A stretch of DNA of 64,000 nt. Origin: Cryptomeria japonica (taxonomy: Eukaryota > Streptophyta > Pinopsida > Cupressales > Cupressaceae). Of the stretch, positions 23,400-36,102 are shown piece by piece. Location: positions 877,183,594-877,247,593 of the forward strand of contig NC_081409.1 of NCBI RefSeq assembly GCF_030272615.1. The letters are read 5' to 3'. The position numbers and the translations under genes were made by a program. Numbering within the stretch: the first letter of the stretch is position 1; every line of letters starts with the position of its first letter. The notes beneath the pieces are model-generated. The model ran no database searches, had not been told where the DNA came from, and saw nothing but the letters and a program-made list of their open reading frames with translations.

Positions 23400-26070
23400 A
23401 TTGGGAGCCCACTATTTGAGTGTTGGAAGTATGAAACTTCCTTAATCCCAATTCAAGCCCTCACGTATGAGCTAGCAATAGAGAAAAGAGATATGGGGTG
23501 GAAATAAATTCTAATATGAGAGAATAATTGAATTTTATTCATGTCTAATGCAATCACATATATCATTCTGTCTATAGACATCTTTGGGATGAGCTTTCTT
23601 TATGGAGTTGACCATGAATGTTGAAGTCGGTTGCTTATTTGTTGTTGATGTCTAATACAAGTAGATGATGTCTAGTGATTGATTCATGGATAAGAAATGT
23701 CCTTGATAGCTAGTTAATCTTATAGGGAACCCAAATTTAGTAGTAATATTCTCAAAGATAAGTGCACAACTATTTCTTATGTATAATCTCTTCTTGTTTT
23801 CATTTCTACCCATTTGTATGGTAATCAATGATATAATAATATAGTATGCACTACTATGTTATTTAGGTGGATGTATGGACCTAACAAAATTTATAGCTCA
23901 CTTCTCAAGTGGTTTTGAGATAATATTGACATAAACAACATTTTGTCTTGGTCATTAGGTTTACCAATGTGGTAACATATATCATAATTTCACTCAATAT
24001 TATGGCCTATTCTAATGTGGGCCACCAAAGATCTATTATGGCATTCCCTACATAGTTATGCACCCCTAATGATGTTCTTGTGTCTAGCCCAAGTGGCATT
24101 CTTGAAGAATTTTGTAACAATCATGAATTAGAATGCAACAATATAGATCTCTATCCATTCCGATATGTATTTAACTAGGTATTGATTAGTGGATATGGTG
24201 TTATGTACATCACTAATTTATTGCATTGTAATATTGTATAAATAGTTAGAACTTGATTGGATGTAAAAAATGGTGCATTGTCTTCTAAAGCATTTGACAC
24301 AACACCAATATAAAAAAATATGCATCTTGAATCCATCCTTAATAGAAATTGTGTTCTTCTCACTTGTTTTGATGTGTCACAAATGGTGCAATTCAACATG
24401 ATAATTTCCTAGTGGCATATTTTACCTTGAAAAACCAACTTATTGACCAAATACTTCAAAACTTGGTGATCTAGGAAAAACACAAAGGATTTGCCAACAA
24501 GTATTATTGAAACTTTGGCAAGGCATGAGTTGTGGCTAAGGCCTTGCACTTTGTTTTTGTATAATTGCACTCTTTAGAGGTGAGCTTCTAATTGGTAAAG
24601 TAGATCAAATCAAATGATCCACATTAATTTCACCATGGTGTGTAGGTATAATTATTATGATAGTACCTAACACATCTACATGAATATGGATTGAAATGTT
24701 TTAGTTCAAGGATTACCAAATGGGCATGAAGGCCAAGTTCCACTTCAAAGTTATCAATTTTTGCTAGTGTTATTTTATCCAATCAAAGGGTCCATCCTTC
24801 TTAATAAATCCTCAAGATGTATTGAAACATTTCCATGGTTCCTAATGAACTTCCTATATTGCTAGTATACTTAAGGATTTAAGGATATACTTTGTGTTGT
24901 ATCTCATGTTCCCAATTGTAAGATAATAGAAAATTTAGTTGCATCAACCAACAACTCATCTTTACAAATGATGTAAGAACTTGTCAGCTAGGGACATGAA
25001 AATGCACATCTTTAATTTCAAGGTAATACTCAATTATTTGCACCATTTAAACATTAGACATAGGGGGTCCATATGATCTAACACCATTCTATATATCATC
25101 AAATCATTCAAATAAATCTTTAGAAGGTGAAGGATTAAAACCTTGAATGTGTTGATGCTAATTCTCAAAAAATACCATCAACATATTCTTAACCTAGATG
25201 GCAACACATTATAGGAGAAGAATCTTTTTTAAAGGAAAATATAGTGTTTGACCTATCTTCTTCCTTGATTTAAATACATGATGGTATCTGGAGAATATTT
25301 CAATTAAATTGTATACTTCACAGCTCAAAACCCCTCTATAGTTTTTTATATGAAGGGTGTTGGGAAGGGATCTATGATGCATCACACATTTAGTGCATAA
25401 TAACCTATACATAGTCAAATCTTTCCAACCTTCTTTATATAAATTGTCATAAGGCTAACCCATGTTAATTTGTCAACAAGAAAAATGATACTTATTTTGG
25501 CATTTTAAATATATATCCTCTTTCATATTTATTGAAATTTTGGATTTAGTTGGTACAGATAATTCTTGAGTAGCTTGGAATTTGTTTTTTTCTCTAATCT
25601 ACATCTTAGCTAAAGAATGATGTAGCCCCTTCATTTCTTCATATCCCTTAGGAAATAAATATTGATACTTGCATAATAAATCAACTACATACACTAACTC
25701 CTCTTCTCCCTAGTAATCTCCTATTATGACTATTTTTTGTTCTTCTACTATACCAATGTCAACCTACATATTTTCAATGGCTCAATATAGTTGTTGAATG
25801 TGGTGTTAACATAGACAATGGTAGGAGGTCCAAAATGAATATCCTCTCTGGAAAAGTGAGAGTCCTCACTCCAAGGTTAAGGAAGGCTTCAGTCTTAGTT
25901 GTGTGGGCTAGATCAATGAGGACAATATAGATGCACTCAAAGTGGCCACTGGTGTTTGACACATCAATATTGGAATTTGAAAATGGGACTTTCACAATCT
26001 TCTCATGACATAGCTGATCTTTTTTGTATTTTTTGATATAAAACCTATTTAAATCAAGTGATTTCAACAG
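23400..26070 (-). pseudogene. Heavily decayed Ty3/gypsy pol relic
   Basis: On the minus strand, near 23870-23925, the frame reads PLEK*AINFVRSIHPPK, the integrase core start of plant Ty3/gypsy elements (PxEKWAIDFVGPI type). Here Trp is a stop and the first catalytic Asp is Asn. Upstream on the same strand (about 24360-24560) is an RNase H relic (KALATTHALPKFQ*YLLANP). At 25774-26067 there is an open 97-codon stretch with a LINLGVRTLTFPERIFILDLLPLS-like reading, possibly the protease-RT linker. Stops and frameshifts are everywhere, so this is an old insertion. LTRs were not found. Confidence 0.6.
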
Positions 26071-29000
26071 TTAAATCTATTCTAACAATCTATTTGACTT
26101 ACAATCATGAAATAAACTGCAAAATCAAGGTGGTATGATAAGTAAAGTAAATAAACTATAATCAACTAATGCAAAATGCTAATCAAATAACAATTTGTTG
26201 CATATGATGACTAAACTAGATCAAATAGTCATACAAACATGAATTAAAAAATCACAGTTCATATCTAAGTACAATGCAACCATCAAAGGAATTGAAATAA
26301 CAATATATTTTCAGAATTCATCAAATTACATAACCATTACATCTATGCACATAGGTTTCACAAGGTTCATTTCAAGCATGTGAAATAAGATATAACCAAG
26401 TTATCTTCATAGTTAAACCATCGTACGATCATCAATACCATCTAATAAAATAGTTTGAACAATCAATACAAACAAAGCATGATGAAATTTGAACTTTATT
26501 TCATTCAATTTTCACAAGTTTGGTAGAAATTTCACACCAAAAGTGTATAGTCACTCCACTATAGTGTCTAAATCAAATATCCAGCCCTTTCTAAGTTAAA
26601 ACATAGGGTTTATATAGAAATTACAATGCTCAATTTTCTATTAGGATTTGGGGTGCCATCAACCTTGTAAATCCTTTATTTTATTATTTTCCTAATGTCT
26701 TTTGTAATTTACCCATAAGAGGTTAAATCGTCTAGCTAACAATTGTGAAAGAGATCATATAAAGGTAAAAGTAGGAAAATGACAAAATAATTAGGCATGC
26801 GCTCTTAGAATATTCTATTTTGAGGTGCTTGGACACTTATTAGGGGTTGTAATTACCTTATAGGAATGCTCTAGAAAACTATATACCTTAATACTTAAGT
26901 GAAATTCTATAAACTTTAGAAAACTTATAGAGTTGTAATGTTGTTCAATAGGCTCATTCATTGATTCCACCAAAAGATATATGTCGGTTTTAACAAGGTG
27001 ATCTATTGAGGTGAATGGTAATCTTATAAGGAAAATGGTAAATTACTAGGGTGAATGGCCTATACACTAAGAAAAATGCTTATTAATTGGGGAAAATCTT
27101 ACTATGATAAAAAGTGCAATAGTTTGCAAGGGAAATTGAAGTAGAACATTAAAATGAACTATCTTTTTAGAAAATTTTATAAAACAAAAACTCATTCCCT
27201 AGATTCTATTGAATTTTTTATCTATACATTGGGATGCTTAAAATACAGTGTTATGTTTTCATTATGTTTTAGCACATTTTGTTCTCTTGTTTGAAATAAT
27301 GTAATTTGCTAAAGTGAATGAGAGGGGTTTCCTACTATCGCCCATCACTTAAATAGTGTGATATACTAAATAATAATAAATGTTTCGTTCATTTAAATTT
27401 GTTCTTTTGTAATTTGAAATAAATTAAATGGCACCTCTTGATTCATGTAATTCTCTTGTGATTGAACTAAGTAATTGCTACACGAAATATATATTTTTAT
27501 TTGCTTTGGTTTATTTCTTTGTATTAGGTAATGGGTATAAATACCTATTCATTTGGTTTAGGGTGAGACCCTATCTCTCTTATCTTGTATCATTAGGTTT
27601 AGTTGGACATATATCATTTTTCCCACTAGTATGCTCATGGTGTGTTATCTCACTTGGCTTAAATCTTTTGCGAACTTGCTTGTATGTGTTACATTTGAAT
27701 GTGTATCATATTTCATGGATCAAGATGATGATGTTTCTTTACTTATGCATATCAATCACGTCTCCATCATGAGTAGAAATTTTTGTGCGTATTATTGTCA
27801 GGAGTGATGATGGTACTAGTGCATGTATGTGAATTGTTGCATTATTGTGTTATAATTTCACCCATCTTGTCCTTGGCAATTTTGGGGGTTTATAGATTAT
27901 TCCCACATAATTGGTTGACAAATTCTATTTTTTTCTTTGTTTATTCTATCTTATGTATTTACATATTCTTGTTAGAATGTAAATTATGCAAAGACACCTT
28001 TAGTGGTGAATGTTGACACAAGTGACTATGAATATGTGTTGTGTGGTTCATGTCTTTTCTTTAATTTATCTTATACATTTTTTCTTGTATGCTTTCTCAT
28101 GGGTTTATGATGATGCAAAGTTATGGAATCATTGGAAACCAATTTCACCATGTTGACCATAAGCACATGAATTTCTTTGATTTGTGTTTTGAGTTTGAAA
28201 TTTTTGATTGGGTCATGTTTGTTATACTTCTCCTTTATAGTGTCCTATATATAGTATGATATTACTTTGAATTTAGACATTTTTTGAGCTATGCTTGTGC
28301 CGCCCTTCATCACATTTATTCTTGTCTCAATTCATTGTTGAGATTGTGATTTGTTATGTGATGTTTTCACTCACTTGTCCTTCTATATTATATCTTATCT
28401 AATGTGTTTAGTCTTATTTCACCTTATATGTTATGTCTTATTTGATGTGTTTAGTCTATTTTCACATTCTATGTTATAACTTATGTTTTGTTTCTTGAAT
28501 TATATGTCTTTCATATTTTTTCTTCTCCATGTGTTTGTTATATTATGTTCCCCTACTTGGGGCATCTCCTATGTCACTTGTCTTCTTGAATGATGTTACA
28601 CTGGATAAACTACAGTCTATTATCTTATGCTTATTGTTCTCACATGTTCAAATACTTATATGACCATATCTTATGATTCCTTATTGCTTACATCTTATAT
28701 GATCGAGTATTAGTTTTATTATCCTTACATTATATATGGCAATGTTATATGATTTGTTCTTACATGATAATATCATACATGAAATCAAATGAATTCCCAT
28801 GTTTTTATCTATTGTTTAAAGGTTGTTATCATTTATTCATTCTTCTTAGCATTAGGGACAACATTAAAGGAGTTTTATTTCTCCTTCTTACATGAGCTAT
28901 CATGATCACGTGTCATGTTAATTTATACTTATCACGTGTCATGTTAATTTATACTTATCATGTGTCATGTTAATTTATACTTATCACACAATGATACTTA

Positions 29001-29470
29001 TAGTGGTCATACATTTTATATCTTTATATCTTAAAATTTATTGCATCCTTCACATGTAAACAAATACAAAAAGCCACATGCCAATGATATTTTAATTGGT
29101 GGCTCATTTGTAGCCTTGCAAAGCTTCATGTTCTAGTTGTGATGACTCTTTTGCAACCTTGGCTCACTTCTTGTTGATGGATCATTTTCAACCCAATACA
29201 ACTTCATGTTGATTGTGGTGACTCTTTCACAACTGTATATCTCTCCTTTTACTTTTACTTTAGTGTGTTGACATTGTCAAAAGAAAATTGTTAATGCTTA
29301 TTGCAGATTTCTACTCTTCTTATAGGTATGAAGACAACGTGATTGTTATAATGAACATGTGTAGATTATCATCCATACCCATACCAATTTTATATGTGAT
29401 TATGATTTAATCTAATGCTGGTTGCTTATTTAATTTGACATGCATGACTCACAATGGTTCACATAAATGT
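26071..29470. other. Probable non-coding interior of a plus-strand LTR element, otherwise unassigned
   Basis: There is no recognisable protein. The hydrophobic plus-strand frames at 27428-27772 and 27783-28016 are T-rich chance translations. Because a PPT and LTR start follow at 29471, part of this stretch is probably the 3' internal region of that element. A 26-bp tandem repeat is listed separately. Confidence 0.35.
28906..28985. repeat. 26-bp tandem repeat, three copies
   Basis: The unit TCACGTGTCATGTTAATTTA plus TACTTA is repeated three times, with one CACGTG changed to CATGTG in the third copy. CACGTG is a G-box core, but nothing else here suggests regulation. Confidence 0.85.
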
Positions 29471-29482
29471 GAAAGGGGGAAA
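29471..29482 (+). other. Polypurine tract
   Basis: GAAAGGGGGAAA lies directly before a TG that opens an LTR-like sequence (TGTAGGGGTGAAAAG). This is the arrangement expected for plus-strand priming of an LTR retrotransposon. Confidence 0.55.
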
Positions 29483-30060
29483 TGTAGGGGTGAAAAGTGC
29501 ATACCACATTCATTTTGGATTGATTTTTTCCTTTGTCCTAAATGCAATGATTATCATCCAAGCAACATATTTATATGTAACAGTTGACAACTAACTTGAG
29601 CCTTGACTAAGCTTGACTCCATACATCCCAAGAACCCTAGTTTGATCTACATATATTTTACATACCATGTCATAGTTCAAACCTGTATGTGTGGTTTTGA
29701 ACCTAATTCATAACAAGCACCTCAATTTTGATCCCCAAACTTTCAAATTTAAATTTGAGTATGGGCCTACGTTAACTCAATCCTAACTATCCATTATTTG
29801 TGAACTTGAGCATAAAATATTCAATTTGCAGTACCAGGGCGTTGTATAAAAAGATAAACCCTAATTATTTGAGCAATAAATCCATCAACTAGAGCATTTA
29901 TCTATTTAAAACCATATTCAAGCATCTAGGAGCATTGCATTAGTATCTAAGATAACAAGGACAACATAAGAATCAACATTTATATTGGGGATATCTTCCA
30001 ACACTTTTAAAATTATTGTCTTCAATGCTCGGTACAAAAACTCTGATTGTGTCTCTCAAC
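29483..30060 (+). repeat. 3' LTR (partly bounded) of a plus-strand retrotransposon
   Basis: It starts TGTAGGGGTGAAAAGTGCA right after the PPT. A TATAAAAA box at 29845-29852 (GTTGTATAAAAAG) is placed as in a U3 promoter. A diverged relative of its start is at about 31085-31460. The right end is a guess: candidate CA ends lie near 30060-30080, with no confirmed TSD. Confidence 0.45.
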
Positions 30061-32367
30061 ACCACTAAATCCAAACAACAAAGGTGAATATAACCCTGAA
30101 GACTAGAATCACATAAGTATGTTTTGTTTTTAAAAAATGTTAAAACCATAGAATTACGATCAAAATTACAAATATGGAATTCAACCCAAACAAAATATGA
30201 ATAATTTCTTATACTCCAAGAACTTCATTGTCTCAAATTTGATAATCAAACGCAAAATTAGATTTTAATATAAGATAATTATACAAAATATATCTATACT
30301 ACAAATGAAACTAAATACTCTAACACTCTTTATCAATTTTGTAAAAATATTAATATAATATTTCTTACCTCAACCTATTAAAATAAAAGTGATCAAATTA
30401 TGTTTGCTTATTACTTTGCTGGACTCTAACTTAATTTATCTTTTATAATCATTTTAATTATTTTCAAAGATTAATTAACTTATTTATTTATTTAGTTATA
30501 ATAGGAATCCACCTACCATTATCACCCAATTATTAAAATTTGGCCTAGGGTGCATCACCAAACTTCTCAATAGTCTATTTTAATACACACTTAATCTATA
30601 CATGTGTGTACACGTATGTATATGGGCTTCTAGCTAAAATATATAATTTTTCTATAAGAATGTTTTTCCCGTTTATTTAATTTAGTTGTGTTATTGGAAG
30701 TCAAATTTTGACCAGACTATTTTGCCTTGCGTGATGTTTTGAGATACCTAGCTACACACACTCATAAGTCAATTTAAGCTTGTTTTCCAATCTAACACTT
30801 TTATATGAAGCTTAAATTTAACGGTCAATTCTCCCCGTCCAAACAATAATGATGGTAAATCATTCAAAGTTGCTCTTCTAAAGTGTTTTTTAGGTGCACA
30901 AAACGACCCTTCAAATGTTAAGATTTCTTATTTTAAAAGTTATATCAAAGATTTTATATATATGAATGATTAAATACATTTATAATTATGATTATTTAAA
31001 TTTGTAAGGATTTGTTGAAGATTTTTTCTTAATACAGGAAATGTGTCTAAATACAATTATATGGTCATAAAAATTAGGTTTTGTGTTGAAGGTGAAAAGT
31101 ACATACTTTGTATTTTTACATTTTGTTTTGTATTCATTTTGATTGATTGTTTCTAATTCAATGACTGGTGTTTGAGTGATGTTTCTATATAAAAGTTAGC
31201 AAGTAACTTGAACTTAACTTGATTTCATTCTTGCCTATTTCGGAGTTCAATCTTAATCTTTAGTTTATTCATTCTTTCTTCAGATAAAGTTCAAAAACAC
31301 AAAAATGGCCATCGAACTTTCAATTTTAGATTTAAGCTTAAGCCTAAGATGACTCTCTTCCTACTAGCTATCACTTTCGTACTTTGTATAAAATGTGTTA
31401 ATTTTTATGCTAAGATGTTGTATAAAAGCACACTCCAATTCACTTTTACCCATCCGATACCAAACATGAAGGGACAATCATTTAATAAATTCAACAAAGT
31501 ATCGTATCGTGTCATCTTCTTATATTAGCATGTTTTGGATCAATAGAAAATTAGGTTATATTATATCGTTCCTTGTATCTTTGAACTCTATAAAACTATT
31601 AAATTAGAATCTAGTTAACAATGCTAAGAATCCAAAAATGTCTTGCATCAATTATAACGAACTTTGAAAATATAATTTCTTTAATAAAATCGAAATGTTT
31701 GAAATAAGGAAAAGATTCTTGCTTGGAAAACTACCAAAGGTGTTAGTCAACATTACATGTTTTCATACAAAGCACTAAATACAAGGGCCAATCATAGTGT
31801 TTCATATATCACAAAATATTCTATATTGACTCTTATAACTAAGTAACCTAACCCCTCTATAAATTTTAAGGTATATTTATAAATTTTAAGGTATTGTTAT
31901 CAATCTCAACTCTTTGTTCTAGAATGGCTATTTATCATTATGATCTAATTAATTTATCAAAAGATATTTGTGTAGAAAACATTTATTTTTCATACAACAT
32001 TAAGCTCCACATATTAATAGTCTACATTAATATTTTTATTTATTTACTAGTGTAAATAAGTGTTTGTGCTTCTCACTAAAATATATAATTTCTCTATATC
32101 ATATTGTAAAGAAATTCAATAATTTTCTTTACTAAAATTAGGTTTTACAAATGTAACAATGAAACACAATTCAATTAGGTGGACCTAACCTAGAGTTGTG
32201 ATAAATTGTATAACATCAATAAAAATGAAAACACTTGCTGATTTTTGTAATCCATAAATAGTTGTCCATTGATTTGATCATAACTTTTGTAGGTCATAAA
32301 TCATAATTGCTTATTCTTAGATGCTCTAAAAGTACAACCAAAAAAATATTCTAATTTTGAGAGGGTT
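30061..32367. other. Intergenic DNA with a second, diverged LTR-like copy
   Basis: At about 31085-31460 the sequence GGTGAAAAGTACATAC...TTGATTGATT parallels the LTR start at 29483, including a later GTTGTATAAAA. This suggests another LTR copy of the same family. The rest is A/T-rich, with no gene seen. Confidence 0.35.
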
Positions 32368-33319
32368 GATTTTGTCATAGTTTTAGGACTTGAGTTTTTG
32401 CAAAGACTTGCAAGACTCGCGAGTCCGAAGGCTTGTTGAGTCGACTCGGTCGGGACTCGCAAGTTGAGTCTTGTCAAGTCTCAACGAAAGCTCTCCAAGT
32501 CTTGGACCAAGACTCGCCAAGTCATGGGGTCATACTCTCGTGTGCGTCTGGGATATCTAGTAGGTTAAAAACTTTAGTTTTTTTAAAAAAACTTTTTTTG
32601 CACATTCTTATGCAAAACAAGTTTGCATGGCAAAATAGGGTTGGAAGAAGCAGAGAAGAGGATCATATGAGATCAAAATAAACACAAGAAAGGTGGGGGG
32701 CGTTTCACATAAGTCCACCGGTTTGGATGATATTGATCCATGTGATAAATGGACTATCAATAAACAAAATGATGATGATGATGCCCTCCTTACTAAATAA
32801 GATATTGTAGAATTAGAGAGAGGAGTAGTAGAAGAAGTAGAAGTGGCATAATTGGATGTAATGGAGGAGAATGAAGATGATATTGAAGAAACAATTCATC
32901 ATCATTTAGATACTCTTTAACACCTTCTAGTTTGAGGCTTGAAAATTTGAAGTTCCATTAAGAGAGGAAAGAGGAAGATGTAGATTGTATTTGATTGTTT
33001 TTCTTATTTTGACATATCATTATATGTAAACATTTATAAAATTTTGATGTTGTTATACATTTGACGGTTTGAAACTATGAGTATGAATGATGAAATTTTA
33101 AATATCGAGCGTTTGAATATCATATGACATGTGTAATCTTTGAATTGTGACAAATTGATTATCAAATTAATCTCTTTGTGTTCTCTAATGCATTAATATT
33201 TTTTTTGCAAATTCTTGAGTTTTTTGTCAAGTACTTGCCAAGTCCTGAGTCCGAGTCCTATTTTGGTCTATTGAGTCCACACCAAGTTTGAGTTTGAGTC
33301 CTAAAACTATGGATTTTGT
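32368..33319 (+). mobile_element. hAT-type DNA transposon remnant with TIRs and 8-bp TSD
   Basis: The element 32376-33311 is flanked by a perfect 8-bp direct repeat GATTTTGT (32368-32375 and 33312-33319). Its ends are inverted repeats CATAGTTTTAGGACT (15 bp identical). Just inside are many ACTCG/CGAGT subterminal motifs (32405-32540 and 33225-33300). An 8-bp TSD, short TIRs and subterminal repeats are the hAT pattern. Inside, at about 32715-32920, a plus-strand frame reads TGLDDIDPCDKWTI...DDDDALLTK, which may be the acidic tail of a transposase. At 936 bp it cannot encode an active transposase, so it is an internally deleted, non-autonomous copy. Confidence 0.8.
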
Positions 33320-36102
33320 AATATTAAATTAACGTGGATTGAAATGCAATGTGCAATTGACCCCCATCCATGGAATTGAACTTATGTAGATGTAATCAAT
33401 ATTTAATGTTCTATCACTCAATAACCAATTTGCCTTGCCTAATATTGGGATATGTAATAAAGAGAATGGTGGTGTTTAAGGACGTTTTTAGGAAGGGTGA
33501 TTCTCCCTTCGTCAAATCCTTGATATATTGATTTAATGGCTTGGAATAAAGATTGAATATATCAAGTAACTATGCAATTTGGTGCCTAAGATTATGTAAG
33601 TAGATGGTGCAACGTTGATAATTTATAGATATAAAATGAATTCTCTGAGATCTAGATAATGTGTTAGCATAAAATGGGACATGTCATTAAACACAACACC
33701 CTTGAATATCATTTGAAATATCGTAAGTTTTAAAACAAAATGTAATGAACAATGGAAAAGGGATGACATAAGCATAATTTAATAATTTTAATTTAAAAAG
33801 CCTAGGTTGATTTCTCACTACAATTTCTAGGCAAGAGAATAAAAAAAATGGAGATTAGGATTGAACCCTATTGATGTATAGAGGAAAAATCAAGTTAAGT
33901 TTATGTAATATTATGTATGGCTCTTGTTGTATAAACACACCCCTTATACACTTGTTGCATAAGAGATAGTCTAGACATATTGAGTCCAAAATAAAAGGGG
34001 GGAAGTACAAGGTATGCAATTTTCACTATTATATTTTGTGCCCACTTTTATTTGCATCTGAACTAATATGGATATGCATGCCAAAGTAAAGCAACGAACC
34101 AACATGAAAGTAAAATACTCTAAATAAAAAAAATGATATAGTTATGGATATCAATTCAATAGATTCTCCTTGTACTAAACACCATGTAAAACCTACAAAA
34201 ACAAAAGAATCTAAATAACATTTTTCAATAATTTGAAATATAACCACTAACATAATTTGTTAATAACATCAACGCTCAAAATAAATAATCATAAATCCAA
34301 GTTGGCAGAAGTCATGAACATGTGGCACATAAGCAATCACTATAATCAGTAAAGGAGGTATAAGATCCCCAAATGAGCCACTTGAACATGTGGCACATAA
34401 GCAATCACTATAATCAATAAATGAGGTGTAAGATACCCAAACGAGCCACTGTAACCATACTCCTAATATTAAAAGATGGTTTAGGACTATTGGTGACAAA
34501 TGGCACAATCAGAGCCTTTACCCACCTCTACATGCATACATCTCTACACACTTTAGTACTTCCCTATACATTCATCTTATTCATTTTGATTATCAAACCC
34601 AAGCACAAAATTTAGTTGTCATACCCTTTCATCTAGCCCTTATTTACTCCAAAGGAAGTCTTTGATTATGAAGCTTTCCTTGTGAGCACAAAACATTTCC
34701 ACCCTAATCCAAATTCAAAAATTGAATGTGCTCAGTTGATCCCCTTCACCTTTCCCACTCATAACTAAATAAACAAATGTTTTACCAGGTCCTAATGTCA
34801 TGTGCTATTATTTAAACATATTTATTGTGTTTATTGTACATTGAAGAATCATCTCTCATATTGTATTGCATGTCTTATCTTATCGTAGAGCATTGAAAGA
34901 GTAACATATAATGAAACACATGGATCTTGGTGCACTAAAATTAGTAACTAATTTGTATCTTAGGTTTGTGTGTTGTCTTCATTCTTTCTTGTTTTTTAGG
35001 GACTGATCTAGTTGAAAGCTCCTTGTGACCTAACATCAATCCTTTAAGGCATTTTAAATATTGGCATTCCCCAAATTGACAAGAAGAGGATAGCAAATTA
35101 ATATCAACATGGTGAACAAAAAGAATGGAAGTTCACATGAAAGCTAGAATGAGTTTGGATGCATAGGACTAGGTTGTAGTCACAGACTTGTACCACATTT
35201 GTAAAGATATGCTTTAATAAGATATGGATTAGAAATAGAAACAAAAGCATTTGTCAGAATAAAAGATCACACTTTATGATACAAAAGATTAAAATATTGT
35301 AGAATCTTCATTGATTACCATCATTATTCAATCATAAAACAAACAACATTCTTATCTTTCTCATTTCTTTCTAAGTATGACAACTATGCCTACCAAAATA
35401 TCAAACACCAACCATTTTATCTATCTTTTAGATTAATTTATATTCATATACATTGACTTATACTCATTTACATTGGTTTATAATCATATACATCGACTTA
35501 TACTCATTACCCTAGATAAAGATTACTTTCAATACTTTTATTTTATTTTTAGATTTCAAGCTATATCAACATATTTTACATAAATTTTCAAAAATATAAA
35601 TACACTAACTTATTTTCTTTCCAAAGGAACATGGACCCCTATACCCACCAACCCTAGAATTTTAGAGATGAAAATTAGCTACCTACACCTTCACCATACT
35701 TATTAAACTATCCTCCCAAACCCCAAGTGAGCTTTGGATACTGTTTAAAAAATTAAAAAACAAAAAATACGTTAAAAATGGAAAAAGGCGAAGCAAGTAC
35801 ACCACCGAGATGCCTTTGAAAGTTACTGGACAGCAATCCAAAGCTCTCTACCCGTGGAACGCAACATGGCATTTCCTTGCATTATTCTTTTCTGAATGGA
35901 ATCCTGTCTGGACGCTTATTGAGGCCGAAAGAAAACTATGAATTTTTTTGGAAAATGTTGAGAAAGCTTGAGCCAGAAGGAGAAACAAAAGTTTTTCTGG
36001 CTATCCATATGTTATCGGAGATCTTCGAAAGTCTGTTATATTATTGTATTGAAGCTATCTGAGAGGAGGAAAAGAAAGTAAAATAAATCAAGAAATTCTG
36101 TG
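33320..36102. other. Intergenic region upstream of the DeSI-like gene
   Basis: No further gene is seen. A 68-bp tandem duplication at 34316-34452 is listed separately. The last few hundred bases, from about 35800, are less A/T-rich and should hold the promoter and 5' UTR of the gene starting at 36103, but I see no convincing TATA box. Confidence 0.4.
34316..34452. repeat. Tandem duplication, 2 x 68 bp
   Basis: GAACATGTGGCACATAAGC starts at 34316 and 34384. The two units differ at only a few positions (CAGTAAAGGAGGTATAAG against CAATAAATGAGGTGTAAG). Confidence 0.85.

Noticed and set aside
27428-28016. Two hydrophobic plus-strand ORFs as possible membrane or envelope-like proteins upstream of an LTR
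   Set aside because: They are T-rich, without signal peptide logic, cysteine pattern or coiled coil; chance frames in AT-rich DNA are more likely.
35877-36062. ORF just before the DeSI-like gene as an upstream coding exon
   Set aside because: It lacks an ATG start at its 5' end and has no similarity to the family N-terminus. It ends before the gene's ATG and is probably 5' UTR or intergenic.
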